From Thioalkalivibrio sp. (GTDB taxonomy: Bacteria > Pseudomonadota > Gammaproteobacteria > Ectothiorhodospirales > Ectothiorhodospiraceae): DNA of 26,934 nt. Every line of letters starts with the position of its first letter. The first letter of the stretch is position 1. The position numbers and the translations under genes are program-made. The stretch spans positions 1-26,934 of the forward strand of contig PWGH01000146.1 of assembly GCA_003555285.1 (NCBI GenBank), given 5' to 3'. This document shows, piece by piece, positions 5,717-14,870 of this stretch. Below the pieces are notes generated by a model that made no database searches, was not told where the DNA came from, and saw only the letters and a program-made list of their open reading frames with translations.

Positions 5717-6925
5717 ATGCCCTCAGCGCCCGAGATCTACCCGCTTTTGAGCGAGATCGACCTGACACGGGATCTGTCCGAGAGCACGCGCCAGGACCTC
5801 GCCCAGCGGTGCCGCTGGCTCGAACTGCCGGCCAAGCAGCGCCTCTTCGCCGACACCACCCGGGGGGATCACCTGTTTCTGGTCGATGGCCATATCGCCG
5901 CATTGGTCGATGGCGCGACCGTGCAACTGGAGGGCCACCAGGGCCTGACCGAACCCAGCCTGCTGTTCGAGGATGCGCCCCCGGATGCGGTGGCCGCGAC
6001 CCTGACCCCCTGCATTCTGTTCTCGATGCCGGTCGCCGCACTGGAAACCGCGCGCGCCGAACGCTTGGAGGTCGGCGCAATCGAACTCGACAACACCGAG
6101 AGCGCCCTGCTCGCTCAACTCTATGAGCTGATCGCGAACAAACGCCTCGAGTTGCCCGCGCGCCCCGAGGTCGCGCTGAAGATCCAGCAGCTCACGCTGA
6201 ATACGGATTCCGGACTCGACGGCCTGACCGAGGTCATCCAGAGCGACGGCACCATTGCCGGCGCCCTGCTCCATGCGACCAACAGCCCGCTGTTTCGCGC
6301 CGCCGAACCCATTTTGTCGGTGCGCGACGCGGTGGTGCGCCTGGGCTTTCGCAACACCCGCATGCTGACCACCGGCCTGGCCCTGCGTCAGTCCTTCAAG
6401 GCGCGCCACCAGGTCACCCAGGAGGCGATGAAGGCGTTCTGGACGGATGCCGTGGCGTGCTCGGCCTATTGTTACCTGCTGTCGGACACACTGGGCATTC
6501 TGCACCGCGAGCGGGCCTTGCTCGCCGGCCTGGTGGCCGGCATCGGCGTCGTACCGGTGATCCAATTCCTGGAGATGCGGGACCCGGACCCCCAGCGCGA
6601 CACTGTGGACACTGTGATCGAACACCTGCGTGGCATCACCGGCATGTTGGTCATCAACTACTGGGGCCTGGGCGAGGATCTGGTCGCGGTCGCCGAACAC
6701 GCCCACGATTGGAGCTACGCCACCGAGGCCCCGGACTATGCCAGCCTCGTGATCCTTGCCCGCTGGTCGGTGTTGCAGAGCGAAGGCCGGCCGCATCCCG
6801 AACCCGCGACGGTACCGGCCTTCGGCGTACTCGGGGTGCCGATTCCCCCGTCCGGCGAGGGCATCGCCGCACTGGCCTCACAGCAGCAGGAACTGCAGTC
6901 CCTGAAGAACATGTTCGACTGCTGA
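5717..6925 (+). CDS. cNMP-binding-like/HDOD signalling protein
   Basis: A 402-residue soluble protein. Residues about 10-115 resemble a cyclic-nucleotide-binding (CAP-like) beta-roll, with the pattern HLFLVDGHIAALVDG at 52-66. Residues about 135-345 are an HDOD domain, opening with ELPARPEVALKIQQL. HDOD is related to HD phosphohydrolases but usually works as a non-catalytic signalling module. The position where HD proteins have LLHDIG reads VAGIGV (273-278), so the metal ligands are gone and catalysis is unlikely. The ATG at 5717 is 4 nt after the pilZ stop; the longer frame from 5606 overlaps pilZ and is rejected. Whether the N-terminal domain binds a nucleotide cannot be judged, since no clear phosphate-binding cassette is seen. 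It converges with a second HDOD gene across a 73-nt gap. Confidence 0.82.
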   Translation: MPSAPEIYPLLSEIDLTRDLSESTRQDLAQRCRWLELPAKQRLFADTTRGDHLFLVDGHIAALVDGATVQLEGHQGLTEPSLLFEDAPPDAVAATLTPCILFSMPVAALETARAERLEVGAIELDNTESALLAQLYELIANKRLELPARPEVALKIQQLTLNTDSGLDGLTEVIQSDGTIAGALLHATNSPLFRAAEPILSVRDAVVRLGFRNTRMLTTGLALRQSFKARHQVTQEAMKAFWTDAVACSAYCYLLSDTLGILHRERALLAGLVAGIGVVPVIQFLEMRDPDPQRDTVDTVIEHLRGITGMLVINYWGLGEDLVAVAEHAHDWSYATEAPDYASLVILARWSVLQSEGRPHPEPATVPAFGVLGVPIPPSGEGIAALASQQQELQSLKNMFDC

Positions 6926-6998
6926 GCGCGCCCCCTAGCGCCGCGCAGAGGACCCCATCGCATCTAGCCCCGGGCCCGCCAAGCGCCGCCGGCCCGCC

Positions 6999-7853
6999 TC
7001 AGGTCCCGAGAATCAGAGCCTCCACCTCCACCACCTGCCGCTGCGCCCGATCGATCAGCGACGGCAGCATCGCGGGCGCGAGGCCGGTACGTGCCCAGGC
7101 CTGCGCATGGATCGGCGGCGCATCCGCCGCGTCTCGGGTATCGAGTTCGGCCATGTGTGCGGCGGTGTTGGCAATGTGGACGATCGCGACCTCCAACGCA
7201 TGCGTGGGGGCCGCGTCCGGTTCATGGTGATAACGGATGCAGGCCTGCAGGCTCTCCGGAAGGTTCCAGCGCGCGGCCAGCGCACCGCCCACCTGGGCGT
7301 GGTCATACCCCAGCACCGCGCGCTCCGCCTGCGGTGGATCCAGGCCATCACCGCCCTGCAACCCCAGCAGGAAGGCCGCATGGGCCTGATCCGGTTCCCG
7401 GTTGAAGACCAGCAGTCGGCCGATGTCGTGCAACAGCCCGGCGATGAACAGCGATTCGCCATGACGCAGCCCCAGATCCTCGTGGATCAGCCGAGCCAGC
7501 AATCCGCAATAGACATTGTGGCGCCAGAAGTCCTCCAGCGACATCAGCTCGTTGGGAACCCCCTCGAACGCGCGCGACACCGACGTCGCAAGCACGAGGT
7601 CGCGGATCTGGCTGGTGCCGATCACCATCACCGCCCGCGAGATGGTATCGACCTTGCTGCGCAGGCCGTAGAACGGCCCGTTCGCCAGTTTCAGCAGACG
7701 CATCGTCAAGGCCGGATCCTGGCTGATCACCCGGCCGATATCCGTCGCGTTGGCGTGTGGATCGTCCACCATCTCGTTCAAGCGGACCGCAACGGCCGGC
7801 AGCGAGGCCAGGCCGGTGGCGTGGTCCACCAGTTCTTCCAGAGTCAGCGACAT
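6999..7853 (-). CDS. HDOD-domain signalling protein
   Basis: A 284-residue soluble protein with one HDOD domain (about 8-215) and a helical tail. It opens with the typical GLASLPAVAVRLNEMV and carries SQDPALTMRLLKLANG (44-59) and GTSQIRDLVL (79-88). Unlike the neighbouring HDOD protein it keeps the HD pair in LLHDIGRLL (H142, D143) and HH in YHHEP near 228, so metal binding is possible. HDOD genes are often linked to chemotaxis and c-di-GMP genes, but the biochemical role is usually unknown. It is the last gene of the minus-strand che cluster, 94 nt after cheB, with its own GGGGA ribosome-binding site. The gap could hold a separate promoter but I see none. Confidence 0.85.
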   Translation of the reverse strand: MSLTLEELVDHATGLASLPAVAVRLNEMVDDPHANATDIGRVISQDPALTMRLLKLANGPFYGLRSKVDTISRAVMVIGTSQIRDLVLATSVSRAFEGVPNELMSLEDFWRHNVYCGLLARLIHEDLGLRHGESLFIAGLLHDIGRLLVFNREPDQAHAAFLLGLQGGDGLDPPQAERAVLGYDHAQVGGALAARWNLPESLQACIRYHHEPDAAPTHALEVAIVHIANTAAHMAELDTRDAADAPPIHAQAWARTGLAPAMLPSLIDRAQRQVVEVEALILGT

Positions 7854-7947
7854 GTGTTCCCCGCTAGCACGGGCCCCCGAGCCAGCGGCCCCCTTGCCGG
7901 TTGATGATAGCCGATGCGCGCGGCGTGAGCAGTGGGTCCGCCGTGGG

Positions 7948-9021
7948 TCAGGACTTGTGCCCGCCGCCGGCGGACGCCTTCAGCAAGGCCGGGGCAATCG
8001 CCCGCAGCGACAGGATGTCGGTCACCGCCCCGCGCCGCACTGCCTCACCGGGCATGCCCCAGACGACGCTGCTGGCCTCGTCCTGGGCGATGGTGTACAC
8101 GCCGGCGTCGTGCAATTCCTTCAGACCCTGAGCGCCGTCGGCGCCCATCCCGGTCATCAGGGCCGCACAGGCATTGGTTCCGGCCGCCTGGGCGACGGCA
8201 CGAAACAGCACGTCCACGCTAGGTCGATGCCGATTGACCAGATCGCCATCGTTCAAGCGGCACACATAACGCGCGCCGTCCCGCACCACCAGCAGGTGGC
8301 GATCGCCGGGCGCCACATACGCATGCCCGGCCATCAAACGATCCCCCTCCGCGGCCTCCTTCACCACCAGCCGGGACTGGCGATTCATGCGGTCAGCCCA
8401 GGCTGCACTGAAGCCCGGTGGGATGTGCTGGGCGATCACGATCGCCGGGCAATCCGGCGGCATATCGACCAGGACCTGGCGCACGGCTTCGGTGCCGCCG
8501 GTGGAGGCCCCGATGGCGATCAGGCGATCGGTGGTCTGAAAACGCCGCACCGATCGCAGCGGCAGCACCGCATCGGCCGATTGCCGGGGTGGCGGGGCCG
8601 CCGCCATCGGCCGCAGCCGCGCCCGGGCGGCCGTGCGGATCTTCTCCACCAGTTCGTCCCGATACCCCTCGAGGGTGTGCGACACGTCCAGCGCCGGCTT
8701 GGTCACGAAGTCCACCGCACCCAGCTCCAGCGCTTGCAGCGTGACGTCGGCACCGCGCTCGGTCAACGAGGACACCATCACCACCGGCATCGGGCGCAGG
8801 CGCATCAGATTGCGCAGGAAGGTGAGCCCGTCCATCCGCGGCATTTCCACGTCCAGCGTCAGCACGTCGGGGTTCAGGGCCTTGATGCGTTCTCGCGCCA
8901 CGAAGGGATCCTGCGCGGTACCGACGACCTGGATCCCGGGCACGGAATCCAGGATCTCGGTCAGGACCTTTCTCACCAGGGCCGAGTCATCGACCACCAG
9001 AACTCGTATGGGCTTTTCCAT
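7948..9021 (-). CDS. cheB: Chemotaxis response regulator methylesterase CheB
   Basis: A 357-residue CheB that removes methyl groups from chemoreceptors and deamidates receptor glutamines. The receiver domain (1-125) has D11-D12, the phosphoacceptor D57 (LTLDVEMP) and K108. After a linker with an AAAPPP stretch comes the methylesterase domain (about 165-345), with the catalytic triad S173 (GASTGG), H199 (QHIP) and D295 (GMGADG) all present. Length and residues are normal, so it should be active. It starts 21 nt after the membrane MCP gene and lies in the same operon as cheR and cheD, forming the adaptation arm of this array. Confidence 0.96.
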   Translation of the reverse strand: MEKPIRVLVVDDSALVRKVLTEILDSVPGIQVVGTAQDPFVARERIKALNPDVLTLDVEMPRMDGLTFLRNLMRLRPMPVVMVSSLTERGADVTLQALELGAVDFVTKPALDVSHTLEGYRDELVEKIRTAARARLRPMAAAPPPRQSADAVLPLRSVRRFQTTDRLIAIGASTGGTEAVRQVLVDMPPDCPAIVIAQHIPPGFSAAWADRMNRQSRLVVKEAAEGDRLMAGHAYVAPGDRHLLVVRDGARYVCRLNDGDLVNRHRPSVDVLFRAVAQAAGTNACAALMTGMGADGAQGLKELHDAGVYTIAQDEASSVVWGMPGEAVRRGAVTDILSLRAIAPALLKASAGGGHKS

Positions 9022-9042
9022 AGGGCGTGCCGCGACCGAGTC

Positions 9043-10263
9043 TCAGAAGAGCTCGATTTCGCCCTCGCTCATGGACGTTTGATGCACCGGCCGATGCGCC
9101 TTCAAACGCAACTCCTCCGACAATTCCTGCAGACGCCCGCGGGCCAGTTCAACCTGCTCCTGCGAGCGCTCCATTTCCACCATCGGCAACTGCCGCAACT
9201 CCGCCACGAAGCGATCCAGGAAGGCGATGCGCATCTGCACCCGCTCCAGCACCTGGCGGGTGATGTCTTCGAATTGCAACAGCCGGATGGCGGCGTTCAC
9301 ATTGGCCTGCACCTGCGCCGAGACCTCGGAGAGCTCGACGAGCCCGCCAGCCACGGTCTCGTTCAACCCCTGCACCTGCCCCATCATCTCCTCCATCGTG
9401 CCCTTGGCATCGATCGAGGTGTTCATGTCCTGGGAGGCCATGCGCCCGACGATGTCGCGGGTCTGGGCGAACACCCGATTGGCCTTCTCCACCTCGCCCC
9501 GGATCCGATCGTTGAAGGCGTTCGAGTCCTGCGAGAGCTTGCGCACTTCCTGCGCCACGACGGCAAAGCCGCGCCCCGCCTCCCCCGCGCGCGCCGCCTC
9601 GATCGCGGCATTCAGCGCCAACAGATTGGTCTGGCCGGCGATCTTCTTCGCGCTGTCGAGCAGCGAAAAGATTTCGTCCATCTGCTCGGAGAGGTCGTCC
9701 ACCTGGTGCGCCACCTCGACGCTGTGCTTGCCCATATCGATCAGGGTATGCACGTTCCCGGCCAGCACCTTCGCGTTCTCCTCCAGGAAGGTCGTCATGT
9801 CGACCCCCGCGTGCTCGTCGCCACCTCCGGACATACCGCTCACCAGGCGCGTCACCAGGACCTGCTGGGCCTGCGAGGTGTCGGTGAGGCTCCCGAAGCT
9901 GCGTTGCAGGTCGTCCGCCGCGTTACGAACCAGATCGCTGGCCTGGGTCACCAGATCCCGCATCTCGTCCATCTCCGGTGCAATCCGCCCGTCGATCTCC
10001 ACCACCAGATCCCAAAGGCCCCGGTCCGCCTCGCGCGCCAGGGTCTGCGCGGTCTCCACTTCCACCCGGTTCTGGGTCTGCACCGCCCCCGCTCGCCAAA
10101 CGATCGCCGCAGGCCAGATCAGTGCCACGATCAGCACGCCAGCCCAATTCAGAAGCACCGGCGGCGCGAAAATTCCGGCCAGGAGCACCAGCGCGCTGAG
10201 CAGCGCCGGCGGCCAATACGGTATCAGCGACCGCACCATCAGTTCTTTATCGAAGCCCTGCAT
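9043..10263 (-). CDS. Membrane-anchored methyl-accepting chemotaxis protein without periplasmic sensor
   Basis: A 406-residue chemoreceptor-type protein. Two hydrophobic segments (about 14-31 and 36-56) are separated by only a few residues, so there is no periplasmic ligand domain, and no HAMP domain is recognisable. The signalling hairpin is clear: [20 protein letters not shown] and following residues (213-245), the region that contacts CheA and CheW. The segments before and after look coiled-coil. The C-terminus ends [10 protein letters not shown], echoing the GGVELFD end of CheD encoded next to it. It lies between cheD and cheB, with GGGAGGGG ahead of the ATG. It may sense cytoplasmic or membrane state, or may be a dedicated partner of CheD; the first is the usual reading for this architecture and the second is speculation. 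Confidence 0.88.
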   Translation of the reverse strand: MQGFDKELMVRSLIPYWPPALLSALVLLAGIFAPPVLLNWAGVLIVALIWPAAIVWRAGAVQTQNRVEVETAQTLAREADRGLWDLVVEIDGRIAPEMDEMRDLVTQASDLVRNAADDLQRSFGSLTDTSQAQQVLVTRLVSGMSGGGDEHAGVDMTTFLEENAKVLAGNVHTLIDMGKHSVEVAHQVDDLSEQMDEIFSLLDSAKKIAGQTNLLALNAAIEAARAGEAGRGFAVVAQEVRKLSQDSNAFNDRIRGEVEKANRVFAQTRDIVGRMASQDMNTSIDAKGTMEEMMGQVQGLNETVAGGLVELSEVSAQVQANVNAAIRLLQFEDITRQVLERVQMRIAFLDRFVAELRQLPMVEMERSQEQVELARGRLQELSEELRLKAHRPVHQTSMSEGEIELF

Positions 10264-10404
10264 TGCACCCCTCCCAGGCCTTGAATCCGCTGCGGTCGTG
10301 GGTCCACGGCCGCGAGGACCCGGGCCCTACAAAGCCGCGCCCTCCGGACCCGCGACGAAATGGTCGGGACCACATCGCGGGGCCCATCCTCGTTCCGACG
10401 CCCA

Positions 10405-11016
10405 TCAGTCGAACAACTCCACACCGCCCGCAATATCGGACTGGTGCAGCTTCTGGTTGTAGCTGCGCTCCCGCTCGATGATGGTGTCGTTGTGCAGACT
10501 GCGCAGCTTCTTCACCAACACCCGCCCGGAGGACGGGAAAAAATAGACCTTGCGGGGATGGTTCCCCAGCAGATCCTTGGCCACCAGCGGAATGCCCTCG
10601 GTGGCCAGGTAGTCGATCACAAAACGCGCATTGCGCTCGCCCACCACGTTCTCCTTGAAGCCGGGCAGGACATTTCCGCCCCCGAAAACCTTGGCCTCCA
10701 GGTTCGCTCGCCGCGCACCGAGCTTCAGCGCCTGGTTGATCAGAATCTCCATCGCGTAGTCGCCGTAGCGCATCGAACTGCCGGTGCGCGCCTCTTCCTC
10801 GCGCTTGTCGTCTGGCAGCATGAAGTGATTGATGCCGCCGATCCCGCTCACGCGATCCCGCACGCAGGCGCCAACGCAGGATCCGAGCACCGTCACCATC
10901 AGCAACTCCCGGTTGGACACGTAATACTCGCCGGGCAGGATCTTCACCGCATCCGTCTCGAAGTAGCGGTCGTAATACAGATTCGGCGCCAGGACTTCCT
11001 CAAAGGCGAAGGTCAT
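10405..11016 (-). CDS. cheD: Chemoreceptor glutamine deamidase CheD
   Basis: A 203-residue CheD, which deamidates glutamines on chemoreceptors and in some bacteria also regulates a CheC/CheX-type phosphatase. The catalytic Cys is C47 in VTVLGSCVGAC, and the His is H64 in GGINHFML; T42 is a likely third residue. FGGGNVLP (about 111-118) is also typical. The protein has an N-terminal extension of about 20 residues and a C-terminal tail ending GGVELFD. The ATG overlaps the cheR stop by 4 nt, indicating coupled translation. The gap of 141 nt to the next MCP gene holds no clear signal. Confidence 0.95.
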   Translation of the reverse strand: MTFAFEEVLAPNLYYDRYFETDAVKILPGEYYVSNRELLMVTVLGSCVGACVRDRVSGIGGINHFMLPDDKREEEARTGSSMRYGDYAMEILINQALKLGARRANLEAKVFGGGNVLPGFKENVVGERNARFVIDYLATEGIPLVAKDLLGNHPRKVYFFPSSGRVLVKKLRSLHNDTIIERERSYNQKLHQSDIAGGVELFD

Positions 11017-11861
11017 GAACGGGGCACCGTGCTGCGGTGCACCGGAACGCAGACGGTCTTACCCTGCAGGCGAAACAGGTCGCTGGCATGGGCCAGACTC
11101 TCCGAGTGGCCGACGAAGAGCAGGCCGTCGGGACGCAGGATGGGATGGAACTTGGCCAGCAACCGGTACTGGGTCGGCTTGTCGAAATAGATCAGCACAT
11201 TGCGGCAGAAGATCGCGTCGAAGGGACCGCGCATCGGCCAGCGTTCACTGAGCAGGTTCAGCGAGCGGAAGGTCACCAGATCCCGCACCTCCTGGCGCAC
11301 CCGTACCAACCCCTTCTGGGTGCCCTTGCCGCGCAAGAAGAACCGCCGGACATCGGACTCCGGCATCTTCGCGACCCGATCGGCGGGGTAGACCCCGCGT
11401 GCGCCCTGTGTCATCACCTGCGTATCCAGGTCGGTCGCCAAGATCTTCACCGGCGGGTTGAAGCTGCCGAAGGCATCGATCACCGTCATCGCCATCGAGT
11501 ACGGCTCCTCCCCGGTCGAACAGGCCGAACACCAGAGCTGCAACGGCGCGCGGCGCTGGGCATGGGTCTGCACCACATGGTCTGCCAAGATCGGAAAATG
11601 ATGCGCCTCCCGAAAAAAGGACGTCAGGTTGGTGGTCAGGGCGTTGACGAATTCCTGCCACTCCTCGGACTCCACCTCCAACTGATCCAGATAGTCGGTG
11701 AACGCCACCAGGCCCAAGGCCCGGAGGCGGCGGGCGACGCGACTGTACACCATGTCGCTCTTGCCCGGGTTCAGGGAAATTCCGGCGTGCTCGTAGATCA
11801 AGCCACGAATCCGCTGGAAGTCCCCGTCGGTGAAATCGAACTCCCGTACGCGCGTGTTCAC
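11013..11861 (-). CDS. cheR: Chemotaxis protein methyltransferase CheR
   Basis: A 282-residue CheR that methylates glutamates on chemoreceptors using S-adenosylmethionine. The N-terminal helical domain spans about 8-80, followed by the catalytic domain. NLTSFFRE (78-85) and the SAM-binding CSACSTGEEPYS (111-122) are present, as are FDAIFCRNVLIYFD and the C-terminal LFVGHSESL. The start is a GTG at 11861 right after an in-frame TAG; the ribosome-binding site is weak. The gene begins 23 nt after the MCP tail remnant. In F7-type systems CheR docks on an xWxxF pentapeptide at the receptor C-terminus; that pentapeptide (EWEEF) is encoded just upstream, but behind an amber codon. Confidence 0.95.
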   Translation of the reverse strand: MNTRVREFDFTDGDFQRIRGLIYEHAGISLNPGKSDMVYSRVARRLRALGLVAFTDYLDQLEVESEEWQEFVNALTTNLTSFFREAHHFPILADHVVQTHAQRRAPLQLWCSACSTGEEPYSMAMTVIDAFGSFNPPVKILATDLDTQVMTQGARGVYPADRVAKMPESDVRRFFLRGKGTQKGLVRVRQEVRDLVTFRSLNLLSERWPMRGPFDAIFCRNVLIYFDKPTQYRLLAKFHPILRPDGLLFVGHSESLAHASDLFRLQGKTVCVPVHRSTVPRS

Positions 11862-11884
11862 CTAGGCTGAATCCATCCGTGCGC

Positions 11885-12139
11885 TCAGAACTCTTCCCAC
11901 TCTTCGGCCGACGCCGGCCCCGCGACCTTTTTCGCAGGCTTCGGAGTGGGCTTCGCGCCGGGCGTCTTGGCACCAGAGCTCATCCCGGCGGAAGGCAGCG
12001 CCCGCTTGGCCGCCGGCGGCGCCAGGCGGTTCGAGCCCGCCGAGGCGTTCCCGTCGACCTTGAACACGCTGACCGCACGGGTCAGTCCTTGCGCCTGTTC
12101 CTCCAGGGATTCGGCTGCGGCGGCCGCCTCCTCCACCAG
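11885..12139 (-). pseudogene. C-terminal tail of the MCP, cut off by an in-frame amber codon
   Basis: These codons continue the MCP reading frame directly after the TAG at 12140-12142. They encode LVEEAAAAAESLEEQ, the standard end of the second methylation helix, then a Pro/Ala/Lys-rich flexible tail of about 60 residues. The protein ends in EEWEEF, an xWxxF CheR-tethering pentapeptide. There is no frameshift, only the stop. The nearest possible internal start (GTG at 12136) lacks a convincing ribosome-binding site, so independent translation is unlikely. Possible explanations are a recent nonsense mutation, a sequencing error, or readthrough. Confidence 0.8.
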
Positions 12140-14281
12140 CTAGGCATTTTGCTGCGTGACCTCGTCCATCTGGGTGATCGCGGTGTTCACCTGCTCGATG
12201 CCGGCACTCTGCTCGTCCGAGGCGGCGGAGATCTCGGCGATCAGGTCGGAGACCCGCTTCACTTGATTGACGATCTCCTCCATGGTCCCGCCGGCTTCCA
12301 TCACCAGCTTGCTGCCGGCGGCGATGGTCTGGGAATCCTCGGAGATCAACGCCTTGATCTCCTTCGCCGCGGAGGCCGAACGCTGGGCGAGGTTGCGCAC
12401 CTCGCCGGCGACGACCGCAAAGCCGCGGCCCTGCTCGCCCGCACGCGCGGCCTCGACCGCCGCGTTCAGCGCCAGGATGTTGGTCTGGAAGGCAATGCCG
12501 TCGATGACCGTGATGATGTCCGCAATCTTGTCGGCGCTGTCGGTGATCGCCTTCATCGAGTCCATCGCCTGGCGGGTCTTCTCGCCCCCATGCACCGCCA
12601 CTTCCTGCGCCTGGTTGGACAGTTGATTCGCCTGACGCGCGTTGTCGGCGTTCTGCTTCACCGTCGAGGTCAGCTGCTCCATGCTCGAGGCCGTTTCCTC
12701 TAGGCTGGAGGCCTGTTCCTCGGTGCGTTGGGACAGGTCGCTGTTGCCCGCCGCGATCTCCTTGGCGCCGGTATTGATCGCATCGACCGATTCGGTGACC
12801 AGACCGATCAGTTCGTTCAGCTTGCTCACCGAGTGATTGGTGTCGTCCTTCAGGCGCCCGAAGGTACCCTGGAAGTCGCCGACCACCTGTTCGGTCAGGT
12901 TGCCCTGCGCCAGTTCGCCGAGCACCCGCACGACCTCGTTCAGGCTGCTGTCGGTGATGCGCATCAGTTCGTTCACGCCCGTACTCAGGCGCTCGAAGAA
13001 GTCTTCCTTGCCGGCCATGTCGATCCGCGTGGTGAAGTCGCCGCGCACGGCGGCCTCGACCAGATGCGAGATCTCCTTCTCCACCGCCACCTCATCGGTC
13101 CGATCGGTCCACTGTACGGCGGTGCCGATGCGCTCGCCGTCGGTATTGGAGATCGGGCTGGCGACCAGCGCGAAGGTGCGGCCACCGACCACGATTTCCG
13201 TGCTAAAGGCGGTACGCAGGGCGTCGAGCATCTGCCGCTGATGCGAGGGGTTCTTGTGGAAGATGTCGATGTTGGCCCCGACCAGGCGATCCGCGTCGAA
13301 GTTCGGCAGGTCCTTGCGGATATCAGCAGCGCCGCGGCGAAACATCTGCTGCACTGCGTTGTTGATGTAGATCACGTTGTGGTCCGGATCGGCCACCATC
13401 ACGTTCGCCGTCACGCTGTCCAATGCGCTCTTGATGCGCAAGTTCTCGTTGGCTGCGCGCGTGGCCTCGGTGATATCGGCCTTCAGCTTCGCCTGCATCT
13501 GCTTCAGGCCCTCGAGCACCCGGCCGGTCTCGTCCTGGGTCTTGACCTCGATGTCGTTGTCCAGATTGCCGTTGGCGATCTCGCCGAAATAGCCGATGGT
13601 CCGGTTCAGCGGCCCGACGATCGCGCGGATCAACAGGAAGCCGATCACGCTGGCCAGCAGGATGCCGATCACGATCGCAATCACCGTGATGTTGCGCGTG
13701 TTCGCGTAGACCTCCTCGGCGTGCTGGTATTCGGCGGCCGCCACGTCGAGTTGCAACTGCAGCAGTTCGCGCGCGGTCAGGTTGGCGCGGCCGAAGGCCG
13801 GATTGGTCACGAGCACCATGTGCGTGTTGGCCTCGCCATAGTCGCCGCGGTTGTACATCGTCACCGCCGGGCGCAGGCCCTCGCGGATGAACTGGTCCCG
13901 CTGCTCGGTGAAGGTCTGTGCCAGCCGCGCCTCTTCCGGCGTCAGGGTGGTCTTGATGTACTCGGCCCAGATGTCCCCGATCCGGTTGATGTTATCCCCC
14001 ACGCGATCGGTGTGCAGCGTGATCGGGTGATCGTGCAAGCGGCTTTCTTCCATGCGTGGGTCGTGCATCGACGCGAGCTGCAGTTCGATGATGCTGCCGC
14101 GCATCAGGCCCTCGATCTCGGCGATCTGCCCGGTGGGAATCAGCCGGTCCTGGTAGATGTTGTCCATATCCTGGTTGGAAATCGCCATGCCGCGAACACC
14201 GAGCACGCCGATGCCGATCAGCATGACCGACAATAAGGCGATCACGAAGATCAATCGTGCCTTGATGGTAATCTTGTTCAT
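12140..14281 (-). CDS. Methyl-accepting chemotaxis protein with PAS domain, ended early by an amber codon
   Basis: The 713-residue frame encodes a transmembrane chemoreceptor. TM1 is about 10-31, a four-helix-bundle periplasmic sensor about 33-195, TM2 about 198-219, HAMP 219-272, PAS about 285-398, a second HAMP-like segment about 405-470, and the signalling domain from about 490. The hairpin tip [20 protein letters not shown] (601-620) is intact. The frame ends at TAG after VTQQNA, where family members continue with xLVEEAAAAAES. The same frame runs on for 84 more codons to EWEEF. A CAG-to-TAG change (NAQLVEE) would explain it. As written, the product lacks the second methylation helix and the CheR tether but keeps the CheA/CheW-contact region. 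GGGGA precedes the ATG. Gene order matches the Pseudomonas Che2 cluster, whose receptor ends in a WEEF-type pentapeptide. Confidence 0.88.
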   Translation of the reverse strand: MNKITIKARLIFVIALLSVMLIGIGVLGVRGMAISNQDMDNIYQDRLIPTGQIAEIEGLMRGSIIELQLASMHDPRMEESRLHDHPITLHTDRVGDNINRIGDIWAEYIKTTLTPEEARLAQTFTEQRDQFIREGLRPAVTMYNRGDYGEANTHMVLVTNPAFGRANLTARELLQLQLDVAAAEYQHAEEVYANTRNITVIAIVIGILLASVIGFLLIRAIVGPLNRTIGYFGEIANGNLDNDIEVKTQDETGRVLEGLKQMQAKLKADITEATRAANENLRIKSALDSVTANVMVADPDHNVIYINNAVQQMFRRGAADIRKDLPNFDADRLVGANIDIFHKNPSHQRQMLDALRTAFSTEIVVGGRTFALVASPISNTDGERIGTAVQWTDRTDEVAVEKEISHLVEAAVRGDFTTRIDMAGKEDFFERLSTGVNELMRITDSSLNEVVRVLGELAQGNLTEQVVGDFQGTFGRLKDDTNHSVSKLNELIGLVTESVDAINTGAKEIAAGNSDLSQRTEEQASSLEETASSMEQLTSTVKQNADNARQANQLSNQAQEVAVHGGEKTRQAMDSMKAITDSADKIADIITVIDGIAFQTNILALNAAVEAARAGEQGRGFAVVAGEVRNLAQRSASAAKEIKALISEDSQTIAAGSKLVMEAGGTMEEIVNQVKRVSDLIAEISAASDEQSAGIEQVNTAITQMDEVTQQNA

Positions 14282-14372
14282 TCCAAATCCCCTGTTAGCC
14301 CAAATCGGTTAGCCAAAATCCTTCCGGTGGCGTTGCCCTGGCCGGTGGCTGGCCTGCCGCCGGACCACGCCT

Positions 14373-14870
14373 TCAGCTGGCAACGTATTGATCGACCAAG
14401 CCCATTTCGCTGCTGGTCATGAGTTTCTCGATGTCCACCATGATCACCATCCGTTCCTCCAGGGTCGCCAGGCCATCGATGTAATCGGTATCGAGGACCG
14501 CGCCGAACTCCGGTGCCGGTCGAATCTGCTCCCCCTTCAGCGCCACCACGTCGGAGACTCCATCCACCACCATGCCGATCACCCGCCCCGAAATATTCAG
14601 AATGATCACCACCGTGAACTGGTTGTATTCCACATCGCCCAACTGAAACTTCAGGCGCATGTCGATGATCGGCACAATGATCCCGCGCATGTTGATCACG
14701 CCCTTGATGAAATCGGGCGAGTTCGCGATCTTGGTCACCGCGTCGTAGCCACGAATCTCCTGCACGTTCAGGATGTCGATTCCGTATTCCTCGTCCCCGA
14801 GGGTGAAGGTCAGATACTCTCGGTTGCCTTCGCCGATGGCGGCGGCCTGCTGCTTCAACGGCTCGTTCAT
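14373..14870 (-). CDS. cheW: Chemotaxis coupling protein CheW
   Basis: A 165-residue CheW-type SH3-like adaptor that links receptors to CheA. The usual opening [22 protein letters not shown] (19-40) is present. So are the [16 protein letters not shown] core (57-72) and the [11 protein letters not shown] segment with receptor-facing residues. There is a short N-terminal extension of about 18 residues and a C-terminal helix after LMTS. Its ATG overlaps the cheA stop by 4 nt and AGGGGA lies upstream, so it should be made together with CheA. It precedes the MCP gene by 91 nt. Confidence 0.96.
   Translation of the reverse strand: MNEPLKQQAAAIGEGNREYLTFTLGDEEYGIDILNVQEIRGYDAVTKIANSPDFIKGVINMRGIIVPIIDMRLKFQLGDVEYNQFTVVIILNISGRVIGMVVDGVSDVVALKGEQIRPAPEFGAVLDTDYIDGLATLEERMVIMVDIEKLMTSSEMGLVDQYVAS

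Noticed and set aside
7750..10284. Very long plus-strand open frame opposite cheB and the sensorless MCP
   Set aside because: It is rich in His, Arg and Gln without domain similarity, and the minus strand carries complete, well-conserved cheB and MCP genes. Long antisense frames are expected in GC-rich coding DNA.
12728..14236. Long plus-strand frame opposite the MCP gene
   Set aside because: It is a shadow of the receptor frame; it has no plausible start context and a His/Asp/Val-biased composition.
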